A DNA stretch of 19,776 nucleotides from Chloromonas sp. AAM2 (lineage: Eukaryota > Chlorophyta > Chlorophyceae > Chlamydomonadales > Chlamydomonadaceae), in NCBI GenBank assembly GCA_004335635.1, contig QAXH01004051.1, positions 2,475-22,250 on the forward strand, written 5' to 3'. This document shows, piece by piece, positions 10,101 to 19,714 of this stretch. Position numbers and translations under genes: made by a program. Numbering within the stretch: position 1 is the stretch's first letter; every line of letters starts with the position of its first letter. The notes beneath the pieces are model-generated. The model was not told where the DNA came from and ran no database searches. It worked only from the letters and a program-made list of their open reading frames with translations.

Positions 10101-13100
10101 GCTAGCAAGCCATGCAAGAGACGAGGCTGGATACCGAGGCTGCAAGGCGCAAAGAGCAAAGAACACAGAAGTCAAAGCACTGTGGACAAACAAGGCGTAC
10201 TGCCAAAGGCTGTCAGACATGTTGTGTGCGTCAAGCTGCTGCATCTGTGCGATCCGTGTGAGGATGGTCTATCGTCCTCACAGAAAGCATGTTGCAGTTT
10301 TCATGACTTGTGCCTCGCTGACTGCAGTCTGCCTCTTTCGCTCTTCTCTCTCACGCGCCACTTTGATGTGTCCTTGTGCTCTTTGCTTATCCAGCCTCAC
10401 AACGGCAGCCGGGAGGTGTTCCTGACCACCACAGAGCACTACGAGCCAGCAGAGGCCATATGGGGCCCAGCTATGGTCTGCTCAGCAAAGGTAGGCCATG
10501 AGTACTTACAGGGCTCCTTTGTTTAGAATTGCAACAAGAGTGCTTTACTGCAATGCAAACACCTACAGCAAATGAGCATGCCACACGCATTGGGCGCAAA
10601 TCCGCGCAAACCATGTAAGAGGCCCTGGCAACAGAAGGAACAGACTGAAGCCAAGTTGGCAAGCTGATGCAGGGTCTTGCTCCATCGCCTGCCATTCAGA
10701 TCTTACTGCTTCACTGCGGCATTGCAGCGTTGTGTGAGTTGCACATTATCATGTTACAGTAGGACCGTCTTGTGTTGTGGTTTCGCAGGAGTTTGAGGAT
10801 GAGGAGGGCACAGACGTGTACTTCTGCGAGTATGAGTACGACGAGCAATGGAAGGTATGAGCATGGATCAGGTCCAAGTAATCATCTCTGCGGTTATCTC
10901 CCCGCCGCTGCCTACTTGCATGCGACTTGCGCTCCTGTTCTCAAGCGTCTGCCAGCGAGCTTGGCAACTGACTTCTTCCTAGTGTTCGTCGAATCTGACC
11001 AGGTTCCTGCTGTGTGCATGTCCCTTGTGCAGCGGTTCCGCCGCTGCGCGTACAGCCGCAAGGCCATGCGAGCCCGCGGTAAGGGCGGCAAGACGAGCAG
11101 CAAGGCCGTGGCAGGGAGCGATGAGGATGCTAAGGATATTGACAGCGGTGTTGATGATTCGGATGACTCAGACTATGACGGACGCAGGGAGAGGGTGTGC
11201 AGCGACGATGAAGACTTCGTCAGGTGGGCAACCGTTCACTAGATCTGATGCGCGGAAGGCTGTGCGTTTGCAAGGCAGGCGTAAACAACAGCTAGTCCAG
11301 TTCCTGCGCCTCGACAAGGCAGTGCCCCATCTGATCTGAACTTAGTCCAAGCGAGCATTGGACTGGTGGAAATGTCGAGCTTGGAACGAGTAGAGGCAGG
11401 ACTGGAAGGAAAGGGAAAACCAAGCAAGTAGGACGTCCAGCATAGAATTCACATCAGGAACCACAATTCCCATCTGTTTGTTTGTTGCAGCTGAGTTCAT
11501 TTGCTTTTGAGTGTTTTTCAATCAGCTCCTGGTGAAGGTCAAGTTGTTCAGCTGCAGTGCCACCAGCCCGTCTGCTATATCAGCATGGTGCTTTGGGCAC
11601 ATGTAATGTGTGAATATGCAACCAAACCGGTGGACCACGGTGGCCGCAGGGATCGCACCTTCAAGCCCATCTACGCCTTCTGGGCCGAGCGGGGCATGCT
11701 ACCCACAGGCGGCGGCGGGTACGGGCGGGGCCGGGGCGCGCCCGCACGCAAGGGCGGGGCACTCAACCGCAAGCATGCAGGCGGGCTGTCTGCACAGACA
11801 AGCGAGCAGGTGGGGCTCGCATGCATGCATGTTTGTGTGTGCGTGTATTGGTACGAGCTGACGTACGAGTGCATATGTTAGTGAGGATTCGTACGACAAA
11901 GCCAGTGTTTGTCTTATCTCGTTTTCTGTCTGTCTTCCTTTCTTGCTCAATTCCGTGCCCAGTGAAGGCTCCTCTGAAATAAACGAATAAGTGTGTTTGC
12001 TGCTCCACTTGATCACGTGATCAGACGTGCAGCGGTTTCCCAATCATGTGGTCTTGTTTTCTGCTGTTTCTAGACATATGTACTTACCACTCACATGCGT
12101 AGCTGTTACCCAATTACGTGGCCACGTGTTCTGCCATTTCAGGGCTGCGGTCAGCTGCTTGAGCTATCAGGAGGCGGTGGCGTGTGCAGCCAGCCCGTGC
12201 CGTCCAACCCGAGTGCGTTGGTGGCAGCTCGCAAGGCATTGGCCACGGCAGCGCCACCCGCCACACTGCCATGCCGGTGAGAAACGTGCTTTCAAGCGTT
12301 GCAAGAAAAATGGAGAAGCTCAAGCAAGACACAAAAATTTCTTAACAACTCTAGACCAGTTGCAAACAACTTCATGGCAGTTGCAAACAACCCGAGGCCG
12401 TACATGGTTTCTTGCTGTGCCATGTTTGTGTTGGTGGCTTTTGACCGATGTAGGTGCGCACAATGCGCTCAAGGAGTGCTGTGTGCCGCGACTGAGGGTC
12501 TTGGCAAACAGTTGTAGCGGACTGCGACCGTCTCCCTGTGGCCTGCAACGACCAGCAATCAGCATGTCATGAGAATGTCGTGTAGACGCTAACGCAATGA
12601 GCACACACAATGCCACGTTCGTTTACATTCCGTGTGCAGGGATGCTGAGAAGTCCGCACTCAGGACGTTTGTCAAGTCGGCCATCAATGAGGGTGGGTGA
12701 GGCATGTGCGGAACCCATGGCACAGGGCCCACATGGCACATGGCTCACATGGCACAGGGCTCACATGGCACTGGGCTGACATGGGACTGGGCTCACATGG
12801 CACTGGGCTCACATGGCACAGGGCTCACATGGCACAGGGCTCACATGGCACAGGGCTCACATGGCACTGCAATGCTGGCATGGTCGTCTGTTTGTGCCCG
12901 GCCGTGCCTGTACTGCATGCAATTGTATGATTGCCTTGCTCATTGGTTGGGTGGTGCAGAGGAGGCGTGCCCTGTGTTACCTGTAACAGCACTCTGCCAT
13001 GTGATTGTTTTGCGCAGAGGGTGGCTGCGGGCCAGGCGTGCTGTACGTGTGTGGCGTGCCGGGTACGGGCAAGACTGCTTGCATCACCGAGGTGCTGGGC

Positions 13101-16100
13101 GGGCTGAGGTAGGCAGGGAAAGCATGATTCGTAACGCTAGCGTGTGTGGTCGTGGCTGTCATTTTACACGGGGAGCAGGTGTAGGGTTCATAAGGGCAAG
13201 GCTGCATGCATCACGGATATGCTGGGCGGGCTGAGGTGAGGCAGGGAAGCATTGTATACATGCATTTGTCTGTGTCTATACATGAATCTGGGAGCGTGTT
13301 TGTGTGTATGTGTGTATTTATGTATGTGCATGATTATTGAGAGCGCTGGTCTGTATGTGCGCGTATTTCATTGCAGCACTTCATGCCTGTGCAGCAACTC
13401 TATACAACATAAGCACACATACACACAGACACGCTCCCAAATTTATGTATTGAAACAGACACATGCATTGCTGGCTGGAAGCTTGCTATTGTACAATCGT
13501 GCATGATGAGCCTCGTTGCCAACCTTGCTACGTTGCCTGTTTGTTGCTCTCAGGCCGGAGGCTCAGGCCCAGGGCGTGCAGGTTGTGTTCCTCAACGCAC
13601 TCAGCCTGCCCTCGCCCACACATGTGTACTGCAAGGTAAGCAGCAAGCACATGGACACTCAACGAACGAACACGTATTCAAACAGACTAAACCCACTGCA
13701 ACAACGATCATCATCTGCTCTCTGCCAATCTGGTCAGTTTCAGGCAGATGGATGTTTACGTGCCGTTCAACTAGCTAAGCTGTCACTGCCCGGTCATTAG
13801 AACGTTGCTGATGTACCAGTACCAGCTGGGCGGCCTATTATGGTCCCATACCATCTTTGTCGATCCTTCACACTCGGACTGCACTCCCCAAGTCATGAGA
13901 AGTATGCAACCACGCCTGACAGCACGTCACATTACTCAGAGTGTTGTGAAACTTCCATCACGTGCCTCACGCCATGTTCGTTCCATGCAGTTGTGGGAGA
14001 AGCTGACCGGTCAGCACCTCGGCCCCGCACGAGCCCTGGCCTCCTTGGAAGCCACCTTCGCACCCAAGCAGCCACTGCAGGCCACTGGCACAGGTAAGGC
14101 CTTACCATTACAACATGCAATGACAATATGCATGCGAGTTTGATTCTGTTGTGTATGGATGCCTGAGCCACCTTCTGTTCCACTTGTGGGACGATACAGA
14201 TGTAAAATTCACTCACTAGAGGCAGTGTGCCGCATGCCTATGGGTTTGTGAGGTTTGCACAACGGGCCACGTGATGACAGTTGTGTTTGCCGTTGCCAAC
14301 TGACTTTTTACCCGGGCCTTGGACAGTGCCGAGGACTCGGCAAGTCCTTCCAGGAACGTCACATGGCGGGATCCTTCTATACGTCGCATTGCTCTACGCA
14401 TTTTACTATTCGAAACATTGCTCCGTAACATCACAGAGGTTTCACTTGAGAGACAATACAGATGTAGAGCACGCTCATTCTCTTGCTCACTCACAGGGGC
14501 AGTCAAGGGCCAGCGGAGGCCCTGCATGACGCTGCTGGTGGTGGATGAGATCGACGTGCTAATCACCAAGGGGCAAGCGGTGAGTGGTTTGAGATTGCGT
14601 TTTGGGTGGTTTGTCAATCATGGCATTGGCATTGGCCGTTGAGGTGGTCTCTCAATGATGTGGTTGAAGCACAGAGGCGGGATTGTGCACAATCAATGAC
14701 ATCGTGGTTGAGGCGTTTCCCAGGAAATCACTGCTTGCTGTTGCCATGACAGCGGCACTTGCACAATGCTCTGGATCACGTCTATTCTAATCTAATCGCA
14801 CTGTATCCTTTCAAATGTAACCTTGAGTTTACTCCTGTCAAACTTGTTGTCGTAGGTGCTGTACAACTTGTTCGAGTGGCCTGTGAGGCCTGGCGCTCGC
14901 CTGGCGGTCATCGGCATCTCCAACACGCACGATCTGGACGACCGCGTGCTCCCGCGCATCAGCAGGCAAGGCAACTGTGTTCGGCTCTGGTTTCTTCTTC
15001 CAGTGATCAATCGCAACTCCTGCGAGCTCTTTGCCCAAACGTTGCTACGTTGTTCGCCACGCTTTCACGGCGGATGGCATGTAGTGATGACGCCCTGCCA
15101 GGCTTCTAGCCGGCTGTCCGATCGAGCCCGTAGCATGCAGTTGCAGCTGGACCCTCACACTGATACTGTTCTTGCTGCCTGTTTTTTCTCAGTCGGCTTG
15201 CCAGCAGCAAGCTTGCGTTCAACGCGTACACGGCTGGGCAGCTCACTGAGATCATCAACCAGCGTCTGGAGGCAGCGGGGTGCGCCTCGCTCGTCAAGAA
15301 GACAGGCGTGCAGTGGGCCGTTAGAAAGGTGGGGCACTGAGCTGTCAAAGATCTTGTTGCTTGTTGCAGCGCACAGTGAACAAGCTCCTGATGTAAAACG
15401 ACAGGTGAGATGTTATGAGTTACAGCTCATGCACAGCTCTGCCTCTTAGTTGCGTGTGTCGTTGCTCAGGCGCGTTGTGCTACTGTTTACTGATCAAGTT
15501 TGCCAGATCGTTGACGTCAATGCAAGCACGACTGTGTGCGCAGGTCGCATCTTCGAGCGGCGATGTGCGTCGCGCGTTGGAGCTGTTGAGACGGGCGCTA
15601 GAGGTGGCGGAGGCGGAGCGACGGGAGCAGGGCGCCCCCGCCATCGGACCGGGCGACGCAGCGGCACAGGGCTGCGTGACGGTGAGAGCGCTGTGTGTGA
15701 CTGACATGCTTGCAACGGCTCTGTGGAGGCAGATCCAGGGTCAGACAGCGAAGTCGCAGGAGTTACAAAGGAAAAACCGGAACACACAAGTGGCAGGCTG
15801 GCGAGAGGGGGAAATTCAAGACAGAAGTGGTGTCAAGCCATGCTTGCAACATGAAGACACACTCTGGGTTTACAGCGAGGTCGCAAAATCAGCTGATCGG
15901 CGTTTTGGAAGACCGAATGCTGATATCAGAACACACAGTTGTGCTGCTGTCCGTGTGCATGCAGGAGAAGCATGTACAAGTGGCCATCAAGGAGATGTTC
16001 ACATCGCCGCACATGCAGGTACCAAGGGATGGGTCCAGCGCACCTGCAGACACAGCAACAAGTTTGTTTATAAAAATCACAGCCCACTTGTGCCAAGTGT

Positions 16101-17316
16101 TGAGTATCGGTATGCTGACGCAAGCATGGTCATTTCCTCCTGCCATGTCAGATCAGAAAAGTCATCACAGGATACAGAACTTGTCTAACTTAGCTTCATC
16201 CAAATTCATCAACCGCGCTCTCATTGATTGCTCTTTCCTGCTCGCAAGTGTCCTTATTCAGTGCTTACCAATCAGGCTTTCCTGTTACTTCCTGATCCGG
16301 CTTGCTTGCACCTTGCGCCTTGCAGTTCCTTCGGTCGTGCAGCCGCCTTGAGAAGCTGGCACTGGTGGCCCTGCTGCTGGAAATGAGGGCTACAAGCAAG
16401 CCCGATGCAAGCGTGCAGGTGACTTTTGACTTGGTCTGATGTAGGCAATCAGGCTGTTATGCCTGTTACTCAACCCAACCAGACAATCGCAGGCCTGTGC
16501 CACGTTGTTGTCACACCTGTGCCTGGTACAAGTCAAATAGCAGACTTTAGAGTCCAGTGCAATCCCACCAGACAAGCCACAGGCCTGACAGTTGGTTACC
16601 GTTTTCTTGAATTTCATCTGCAGGCTTGCACAGTACCAAACTGTCAGTTTCTGCCTGTTTTCAGGCTGTTCACGAGCGCATGACCAGTCACGTGGCCCTG
16701 CTGGTGCCGGAGGCGCGGTGCGAGCCCGTGGCGCTGTGCCGGGTGCTGTTTGAGATGGCGGCCAAGCGCCTGCTGGTCACAAGCCCTAGCTGGCAGGTGA
16801 GGATTAGTAACACACGGAAGAGGAACGGGGAAATCATCATGTCAACATCATGTCCTTCTGATATGTCACCCAACACCTATGTGGACAACACTTGCCATGT
16901 TGTGGAGGCGAATTCGGTTGACGTCGATACAGCCATGGCGGTGCGACAGAAGATGAAACACGGCATAAATACCGAGCCTTTTGTATACGCGCATTGCTTC
17001 CTTGTCCTTGCGTCAGCTCACATGTCCCACCCGCCTTGCTGCTGCTTTGACGGCAGCTGTCCAACGCTTGCTTGCTACCGCTCTCCGGAACACCTTGTGA
17101 CAGCACTTGCCATGTGTTGCAAAAAACACTAGTGCGCAGGTCACCTTGTTTTGCGCATATTTTCAGCTGCCTGGCGTCAGCTCAAATGTCCAACGTCGGC
17201 CTTGCTGCATGCAGGCGCTTAAAGCTCGTGTTGCGCTGAACGTTCACAAGGACGACGTGTGCCAGGCGATAAGGGATGACAAGACACTGGACGCTGTGCA
17301 TGGGCAGCTGGCCTGA
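7140..17316 (+). CDS. ORC1: Origin recognition complex subunit 1 (ORC1), plant type, 25 exons
   Basis: Nuclear ATPase subunit of ORC, which marks replication origins and loads MCM with CDC6. Exons: 7140-7191, 7289-7698, 7915-7968, 8129-8192, 8499-8617, 8800-8877, 9261-9323, 9857-9934, 10395-10490, 10789-10854, 11033-11223, 11650-11809, 12143-12276, 12640-12692, 13018-13108, 13554-13635, 13991-14093, 14497-14579, 14856-14965, 15193-15328, 15544-15681, 15965-16018, 16326-16418, 16665-16796, 17215-17316. They join in frame to 913 aa, against about 800 in land plants. Order: basic Gln/Lys/Ser-rich N-terminus (1-154), BAH (about 160-360) with a PHD finger inside (197-241), acidic linker (about 380-424), AAA+ (about 520-790), winged-helix region to the end. 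Catalytic motifs are intact. Introns are GT-AG except one GC-AG. Exon 1 is tentative: exon 2 has no in-frame upstream ATG, and the ATG at 7140 with a 97-nt intron restores frame. The exon 12 acceptor, and the exon 25 acceptor (17167 is an in-frame alternative), are also uncertain. Confidence 0.95.
9037..9162 (+). repeat. 16-bp minisatellite in ORC1 intron 6
   Basis: About eight near-identical copies of GCTGCACACAAGACTG sit in the intron between 8877 and 9261. One copy has CATAC for CACAC. Open frames through it are artefacts of the repeat. Confidence 0.95.
9396..9435 (+). pseudogene. Pseudo-exon: copy of the ORC1 exon 7 tail
   Basis: This 40-bp block in the intron after exon 7 copies the last 40 bp of that exon and its donor (CATCAAG then GTGAGA). 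Read in the exon frame it gives AVLALGVITGLIK against VLALGVITGFVK. The upstream acceptor candidates (9386, 9395) are out of phase, so inclusion would shift the frame. A relic duplication is likeliest. Confidence 0.8.
9935..9985 (+). other. Possible alternative 17-codon extension of ORC1 exon 8
   Basis: The exon 8 tail (GGACACGCACATGGG) is duplicated at 9964-9978 and followed by a second donor, GAG then GTAGGC, at 9985. Using it would add 51 nt in frame and repeat DTHMG as KDTHMGKE. The first donor gives the better match to the family, so the second is either alternative or silent. Confidence 0.5.
12010..12142 (+). repeat. Palindrome and duplicated 3' splice region in ORC1 intron 12
   Basis: TGATCACGTGATCA (12010-12023) is a perfect 14-bp palindrome around a G-box core. 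A segment of about 44 bp ending in CTGTTTCTAG (12030-12073) is repeated, diverged, at 12100-12142, ending in CTGCCATTTCAG, the acceptor used for exon 13. Confidence 0.7.
12716..12868 (+). repeat. 16-bp minisatellite in ORC1 intron 14
   Basis: About nine and a half copies of CTCACATGGCACAGGG, with CTGGG and GACATGGGA variants, lie between exon 14 and the Walker A exon. The period equals that of the intron 6 array, but the sequence is unrelated. Confidence 0.95.
13197..13252 (+). pseudogene. Pseudo-exon: copy of the Walker A exon tail
   Basis: This copies 13069-13125, the 3' end of ORC1 exon 15 plus its donor and about 17 bp of intron. Both share GCTGGGCGGGCTGAGGT and GGCAGGGAA. The Walker A lysine triplet is kept but GVPGTG is not, so it cannot replace the real exon. 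Confidence 0.85.
13260..13468. mobile_element. Foldback / MITE-like inverted repeat in ORC1 intron 15
   Basis: The left arm (from 13260, starting ATGCATTTGTCTGTG) and the reverse complement of the right arm (ending 13468) match at about 50 of 57 positions by hand alignment. Both share GGGAGCGTGT and GTGTGTATGTGTG. The spacer is about 90 bp. No transposase and no clear target-site duplication are seen. It could be a small foldback element or a hairpin RNA source. Confidence 0.6.
14181..14226 (+). repeat. Copy of the ORC1 intron 17 / exon 18 junction
   Basis: CACTTG..GAC.ATACAGATGTA followed by CACTCAC-(T)AG and GGCAGT occurs here and again, diverged, at 14443-14503, where CACTCACAG is the real acceptor and GGGCAGTC the exon start. 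The upstream copy ends in TAG. Confidence 0.7.
14966..15192 (+). other. GC-AG intron in ORC1 (intron 19)
   Basis: Exon 19 ends CGCATCAGCAG followed by GCAAGG, and exon 20 starts TCGGCTTGCC after TTTTTTCTCAG. The join gives RISSRLASSK, as expected for ORC1. No GT nearby keeps both frame and sequence. AG then GCAAG is the usual GC-donor consensus. Confidence 0.85.
15965..17316 (+). other. ORC1: ORC1 C-terminal helical / winged-helix region (exons 22-25)
   Basis: Exon 22 (VQVAIKEMFTSPHMQ) matches the conserved ORC1 segment after sensor 2. Exons 23-24 are helical (LEKLALVALLLEM; ERMTSHVALLVPEARCEPVALC). Exon 25 (ALKARVALNVHKDDVCQAIR then DDKTLDAVHGQLA) fits the family's last winged-helix strand and tail. 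The usual plant end has aromatic/Pro residues that are replaced here, so the extreme C-terminus is diverged. Confidence 0.85.
16989..17210 (+). repeat. Duplicated segment in the last ORC1 intron
   Basis: GCGTCAGCTCACATGTCC... CCGCCTTGCTGC (within 16989-17042) recurs as GCGTCAGCTCAAATGTCC... CGGCCTTGCTGC (within 17153-17210), just before the acceptor at 17214. The copy in intron sequence supports treating 17167-17214 as intron and starting the last exon at 17215. Confidence 0.6.
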
Positions 17317-18200
17317 GGGGCAACCCGACATAGAGCCAACTCCCACCATGACATGGCCGACGACAGACCCCAACAACAATGACCCGAGACCATTTCTTAG
17401 TCAAAAACTACTGTGTGACGCTGGCGTGATTACACGAGCAGAGACGAATAACGTATGCGATCCTACACCTTGCTATCTGCGCTCCGCTGATGCAGCAAAG
17501 ACATTCGTTTGACCTGAACCGCACCCTTTGCCAGGACCCTCTTTCTACAGTGACATGCCCTATTTCCAACTGAAGCGATTGGCTCAATCGTTCTCTAATC
17601 CTTTGATCAATCAGGCGCTGGTGACTGATTGAAGCCATTTGCTTGTGACCTATTCGAATTGATTTACACAGGGGGCTGACTTCTAGACTTTTTTTGGGAA
17701 ATTGGAAAGGCAGATAGATTCTGTACCTTAACAAACTGGGTATCTGCCTCACCCTTCCCATCTCTACTATTATCACGCTCAGTCAGTCTTGGCAACGGAG
17801 GTGATAGGTGTGGGCCTGGAGTGCCTGTGTTGGCCTGTTATGCATTGTTTGACACTGCTAAGCAAGATGGTGGATAGTCGTTATATCCCTCATGGCCACT
17901 CTTTCTTTCGGTTTGCTTTGTGATAGAGTTCTTTTCGTGTTGTGCGATTATGCCTAGTCGTTTATCCTATCTGTTTCAAAAGGGCATCATCTCCTTTCTC
18001 TGGCCCTTGCCTTCTGACTATCTTTTGGCCTTTGCTGTGCCATATCCTGATAATTGTATGTTGCTGTTGGTTGCCAAGCCTCGTTTCGTTGGTTTTAACT
18101 GAGAGGTGTTGGTGTGTCTTGTGACGAACGCCCTGATGTAACCAGAAAGCCAAAGTCGTCCTTCTGAAGCCTGCACGCTTGTAACCAACCGCACATGTGC
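17317..18200 (+). other. Probable ORC1 3' UTR and poly(A) signals
   Basis: No coding exon is seen. The sequence becomes T-rich from about 17650. TGTAA, the polyadenylation signal of many chlorophytes, occurs at 18137-18141 and 18180-18184. A UTR of about 0.8 kb is long but not unusual for green algae. The site actually used is unknown. Confidence 0.4.
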
Positions 18201-18442
18201 ACGACACCCGTCAGGCCAAGGCCCCAAGACTGCAGTGTCACACGCACCGACACATGTCACGCCCATGAACCATTCTCCAATCCACAAACCACTCCCAACA
18301 ATAACCCAGCCCGTAGATTTACAATCACACCATCCACTCTCAGTTGTCCAATGCCAACAACAATCAAGATGCAAAAGTATCAACTTCAAATGCAGCGCTG
18401 TTGGTTTCTGGCTTGTGCTAGCAAGACGTTCGCATGGCACAT

Positions 18443-18632
18443 GAGCAATCTGTGCTTGCTTGAGCCGCCTGAACACTCCCCATTCAAGAGGCAAGTCTCA
18501 ATCTGTGCATGCTTGAGCCGCCTGAACACTCCCCATTCACGAGGCAAGTTTCGGAAGACGCTTCCTGAGCAATCTGTGCATGCTTGAGCCGCCTGAACTT
18601 CTCCATTCATGAGGTAAGTCTCGGAGGACGCT
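18443..18632 (+). repeat. Three-copy tandem repeat bearing splice-donor-like ends
   Basis: Units begin near 18445, 18500 and 18568 and share CAATCTGTGC, TTGAGCCGCCTGAAC and CCATTCA. Units 1 and 2 end GAGGCAAGT; unit 3 ends GAGGTAAGT, a perfect 5' splice consensus. The open frame through them is probably incidental. Confidence 0.85.
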
Positions 18633-18639
18633 CCCGAGC

Positions 18640-18980
18640 CTGCACCCTGGCAGCTGCGCGCGTCACACGTGACATGCCGCCACCCGCATGGCCCAGACGC
18701 CTTGGCATGTGCCCAGATGTGAGGTGCGGCGAGACGGGGCTGGGAAGTGTCAGTGTCGCTGGATCGAGCCGAGGCACGCGCCCGTGTCTGCCATCTCCCA
18801 GACGGTACGACTTGTCACGAGCGTGAATCTGAAAAGGCACGCATTGATGCAATGAGTCAATGCATAGCGAGCAGTACAACCACCACGGACATGCTTACAG
18901 GACTAAAACCTGGGCTGGCGATCACGCTTCATGGCCGACAGCACAAAATCTAGTCCAAAATCCAATCCGTATGCAGTGAC
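18640..18980. other. GC-rich intergenic stretch, no supported gene
   Basis: Includes CACACGTGAC near 18665 and CpG-rich sequence to about 18800. The frames here show no recognisable domain. Confidence 0.3.
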
Positions 18981-18981
18981 T

Positions 18982-19041
18982 GATGATGATCAGGCTTGAT
19001 AATCCGACAGGGGATGATGATCAGGCCTAATAATCCGACAG
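18982..19041 (+). repeat. 29-bp direct repeat pair
   Basis: GATGATGATCAGGC(TTG/CTA)ATAATCCGACAG is present at 18982-19010 and 19013-19041, with three differing bases. A weaker GATGCTGGTCAGGCTT follows at about 19062. Confidence 0.9.
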
Positions 19042-19560
19042 CACACAATCCAGCTCAGAACTGATGCTGGTCAGGCTTCAAACAATCGCCGTGGGCATGA
19101 GTCAGAGGGTGATCTGTCCAAATCCGCCCAGATCTGTTGCGATACTGCCGGTCGCGTTGTCAACATCTATTGAACTCGCGCGTTCTTGCGATGCCGCCTG
19201 CCCGTCTGGGTTGCCTTGTGCACCCTCCAAGTTCGCCCGCCTAGAGACCAATTTCAGGTCTCACCTGCGCATCCCGCGCACCACGGCCTTGCTTGTGTAC
19301 GCCGCCGGACTCCGCAGGCGTCTGCCTGCTGTTAGCCTGGTTTCCGTGCCACTTTGTCATGATAAAATTCTTTCTCGCCATTTTCAAATCCCTTGCACCA
19401 GCCTCTGAGACGACTGTTGCTGCTGTGCGATCTATTGTATACCTGTAAGTCAGGTATAACTTGTTGTATAGGCTTTTGTATTCTGTATCCTGCGAAATGA
19501 GTGATTTGTTTTTTGCAGCTCGCTGGTCAACGTTTTTCAAAGTTGGTCGGCTTCCCAACG
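19042..19560. other. Intergenic, no supported gene
   Basis: Open frames at 19064-19408 (plus) and 19241-19657 (minus) show no family features. A small inverted repeat with arms TATACCTG/CAGGTATA and a 5-base loop lies at 19438-19458. Confidence 0.4.
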
Positions 19561-19576
19561 GGTTTGCAACGGGCTG

Positions 19577-19644
19577 TGACGTCAGCAACGTGTGGGGTGC
19601 GACGTAAGCAACTCGCTGAGGGCTTGTGACGTAAGCAACGTGCA
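19577..19644. promoter_or_regulatory. Cluster of three TGACGT-type sites
   Basis: TGACGTCAGCAA (19577), CGACGTAAGCAA (19600) and TGACGTAAGCAA (19627) repeat at 23-27 bp spacing. TGACGTCA is a classic bZIP/CRE palindrome. The cluster could be a promoter of a gene outside the window, or a decayed tandem repeat. Confidence 0.4.
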
Positions 19645-19714
19645 GGCAGTCCTGCATGATTGGAACGAACCAGCATTAGTGCGAACCGGGCGATTGTCGC
19701 GATTCTGATGTCGG

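Larger units (their letters stand above)
7915..10854 (+). other. ORC1: ORC1 BAH domain with embedded PHD finger (exons 3-10)
   Basis: Exons 3-4 give the BAH start (EEYK, VGDSVYVVR). Exon 5 begins EDVCVTCNKG and contains ECERCLGGFHMACLKPPLK; exon 6 gives GVWVCDGCARG. The zinc ligands follow C4HC3: CxxC, CxxC, HxxC, CxxC. BAH resumes in exons 7-10 (VLALGVITGFVK, DTHMGRQ, REVFLTTTEHYEP, VYFCEYEYDEQW). A PHD inside BAH is the land-plant ORC1 layout and is absent from animal and yeast ORC1. In Arabidopsis this PHD binds methylated H3K4; the same role here is inference. Exon 3 has three in-frame AG acceptors (7914, 7920, 7929). Confidence 0.92.
12640..15681 (+). other. ORC1: ORC1 AAA+ ATPase domain (exons 14-21)
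   Basis: Exon 14 (DAEKSALRTFVKSAINEG) matches the helix before the ATPase core. Exon 15 holds Walker A GVPGTGKT (about residues 552-559). Exon 18 holds Walker B LLVVDEID (644-651). Exon 19 holds sensor 1 GISNTHDL and the motif LPRIS. Exon 21 holds the sensor 2 region GDVRRALEL. All catalytic positions are present, so an active ATPase is expected. A Gln/Ala/Pro-rich tail in exon 21 (RREQGAPAIGPGDAAAQG) may be a lineage-specific loop. Confidence 0.95.

Noticed and set aside
15083..15162. Possible C/D snoRNA in an ORC1 intron (GTGATGA ... CTGA)
   Set aside because: No terminal stem and no convincing internal C'/D' boxes.
17167..17214. Extension of the last ORC1 exon to the upstream acceptor at 17166
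   Set aside because: The segment has a diverged copy inside the same intron and reads as a pyrimidine-rich acceptor tract; the conserved tail starts at 17215. In-frame use is still possible.
19438..19458. Small hairpin as a terminator or RNA gene
   Set aside because: An 8-bp stem alone, with no T-run or other context, is expected by chance in this length of sequence.
19241..19657. Minus-strand 138-codon open frame under the TGACGT cluster
   Set aside because: No recognised family, and the TGACGT repeat itself explains part of the open frame.
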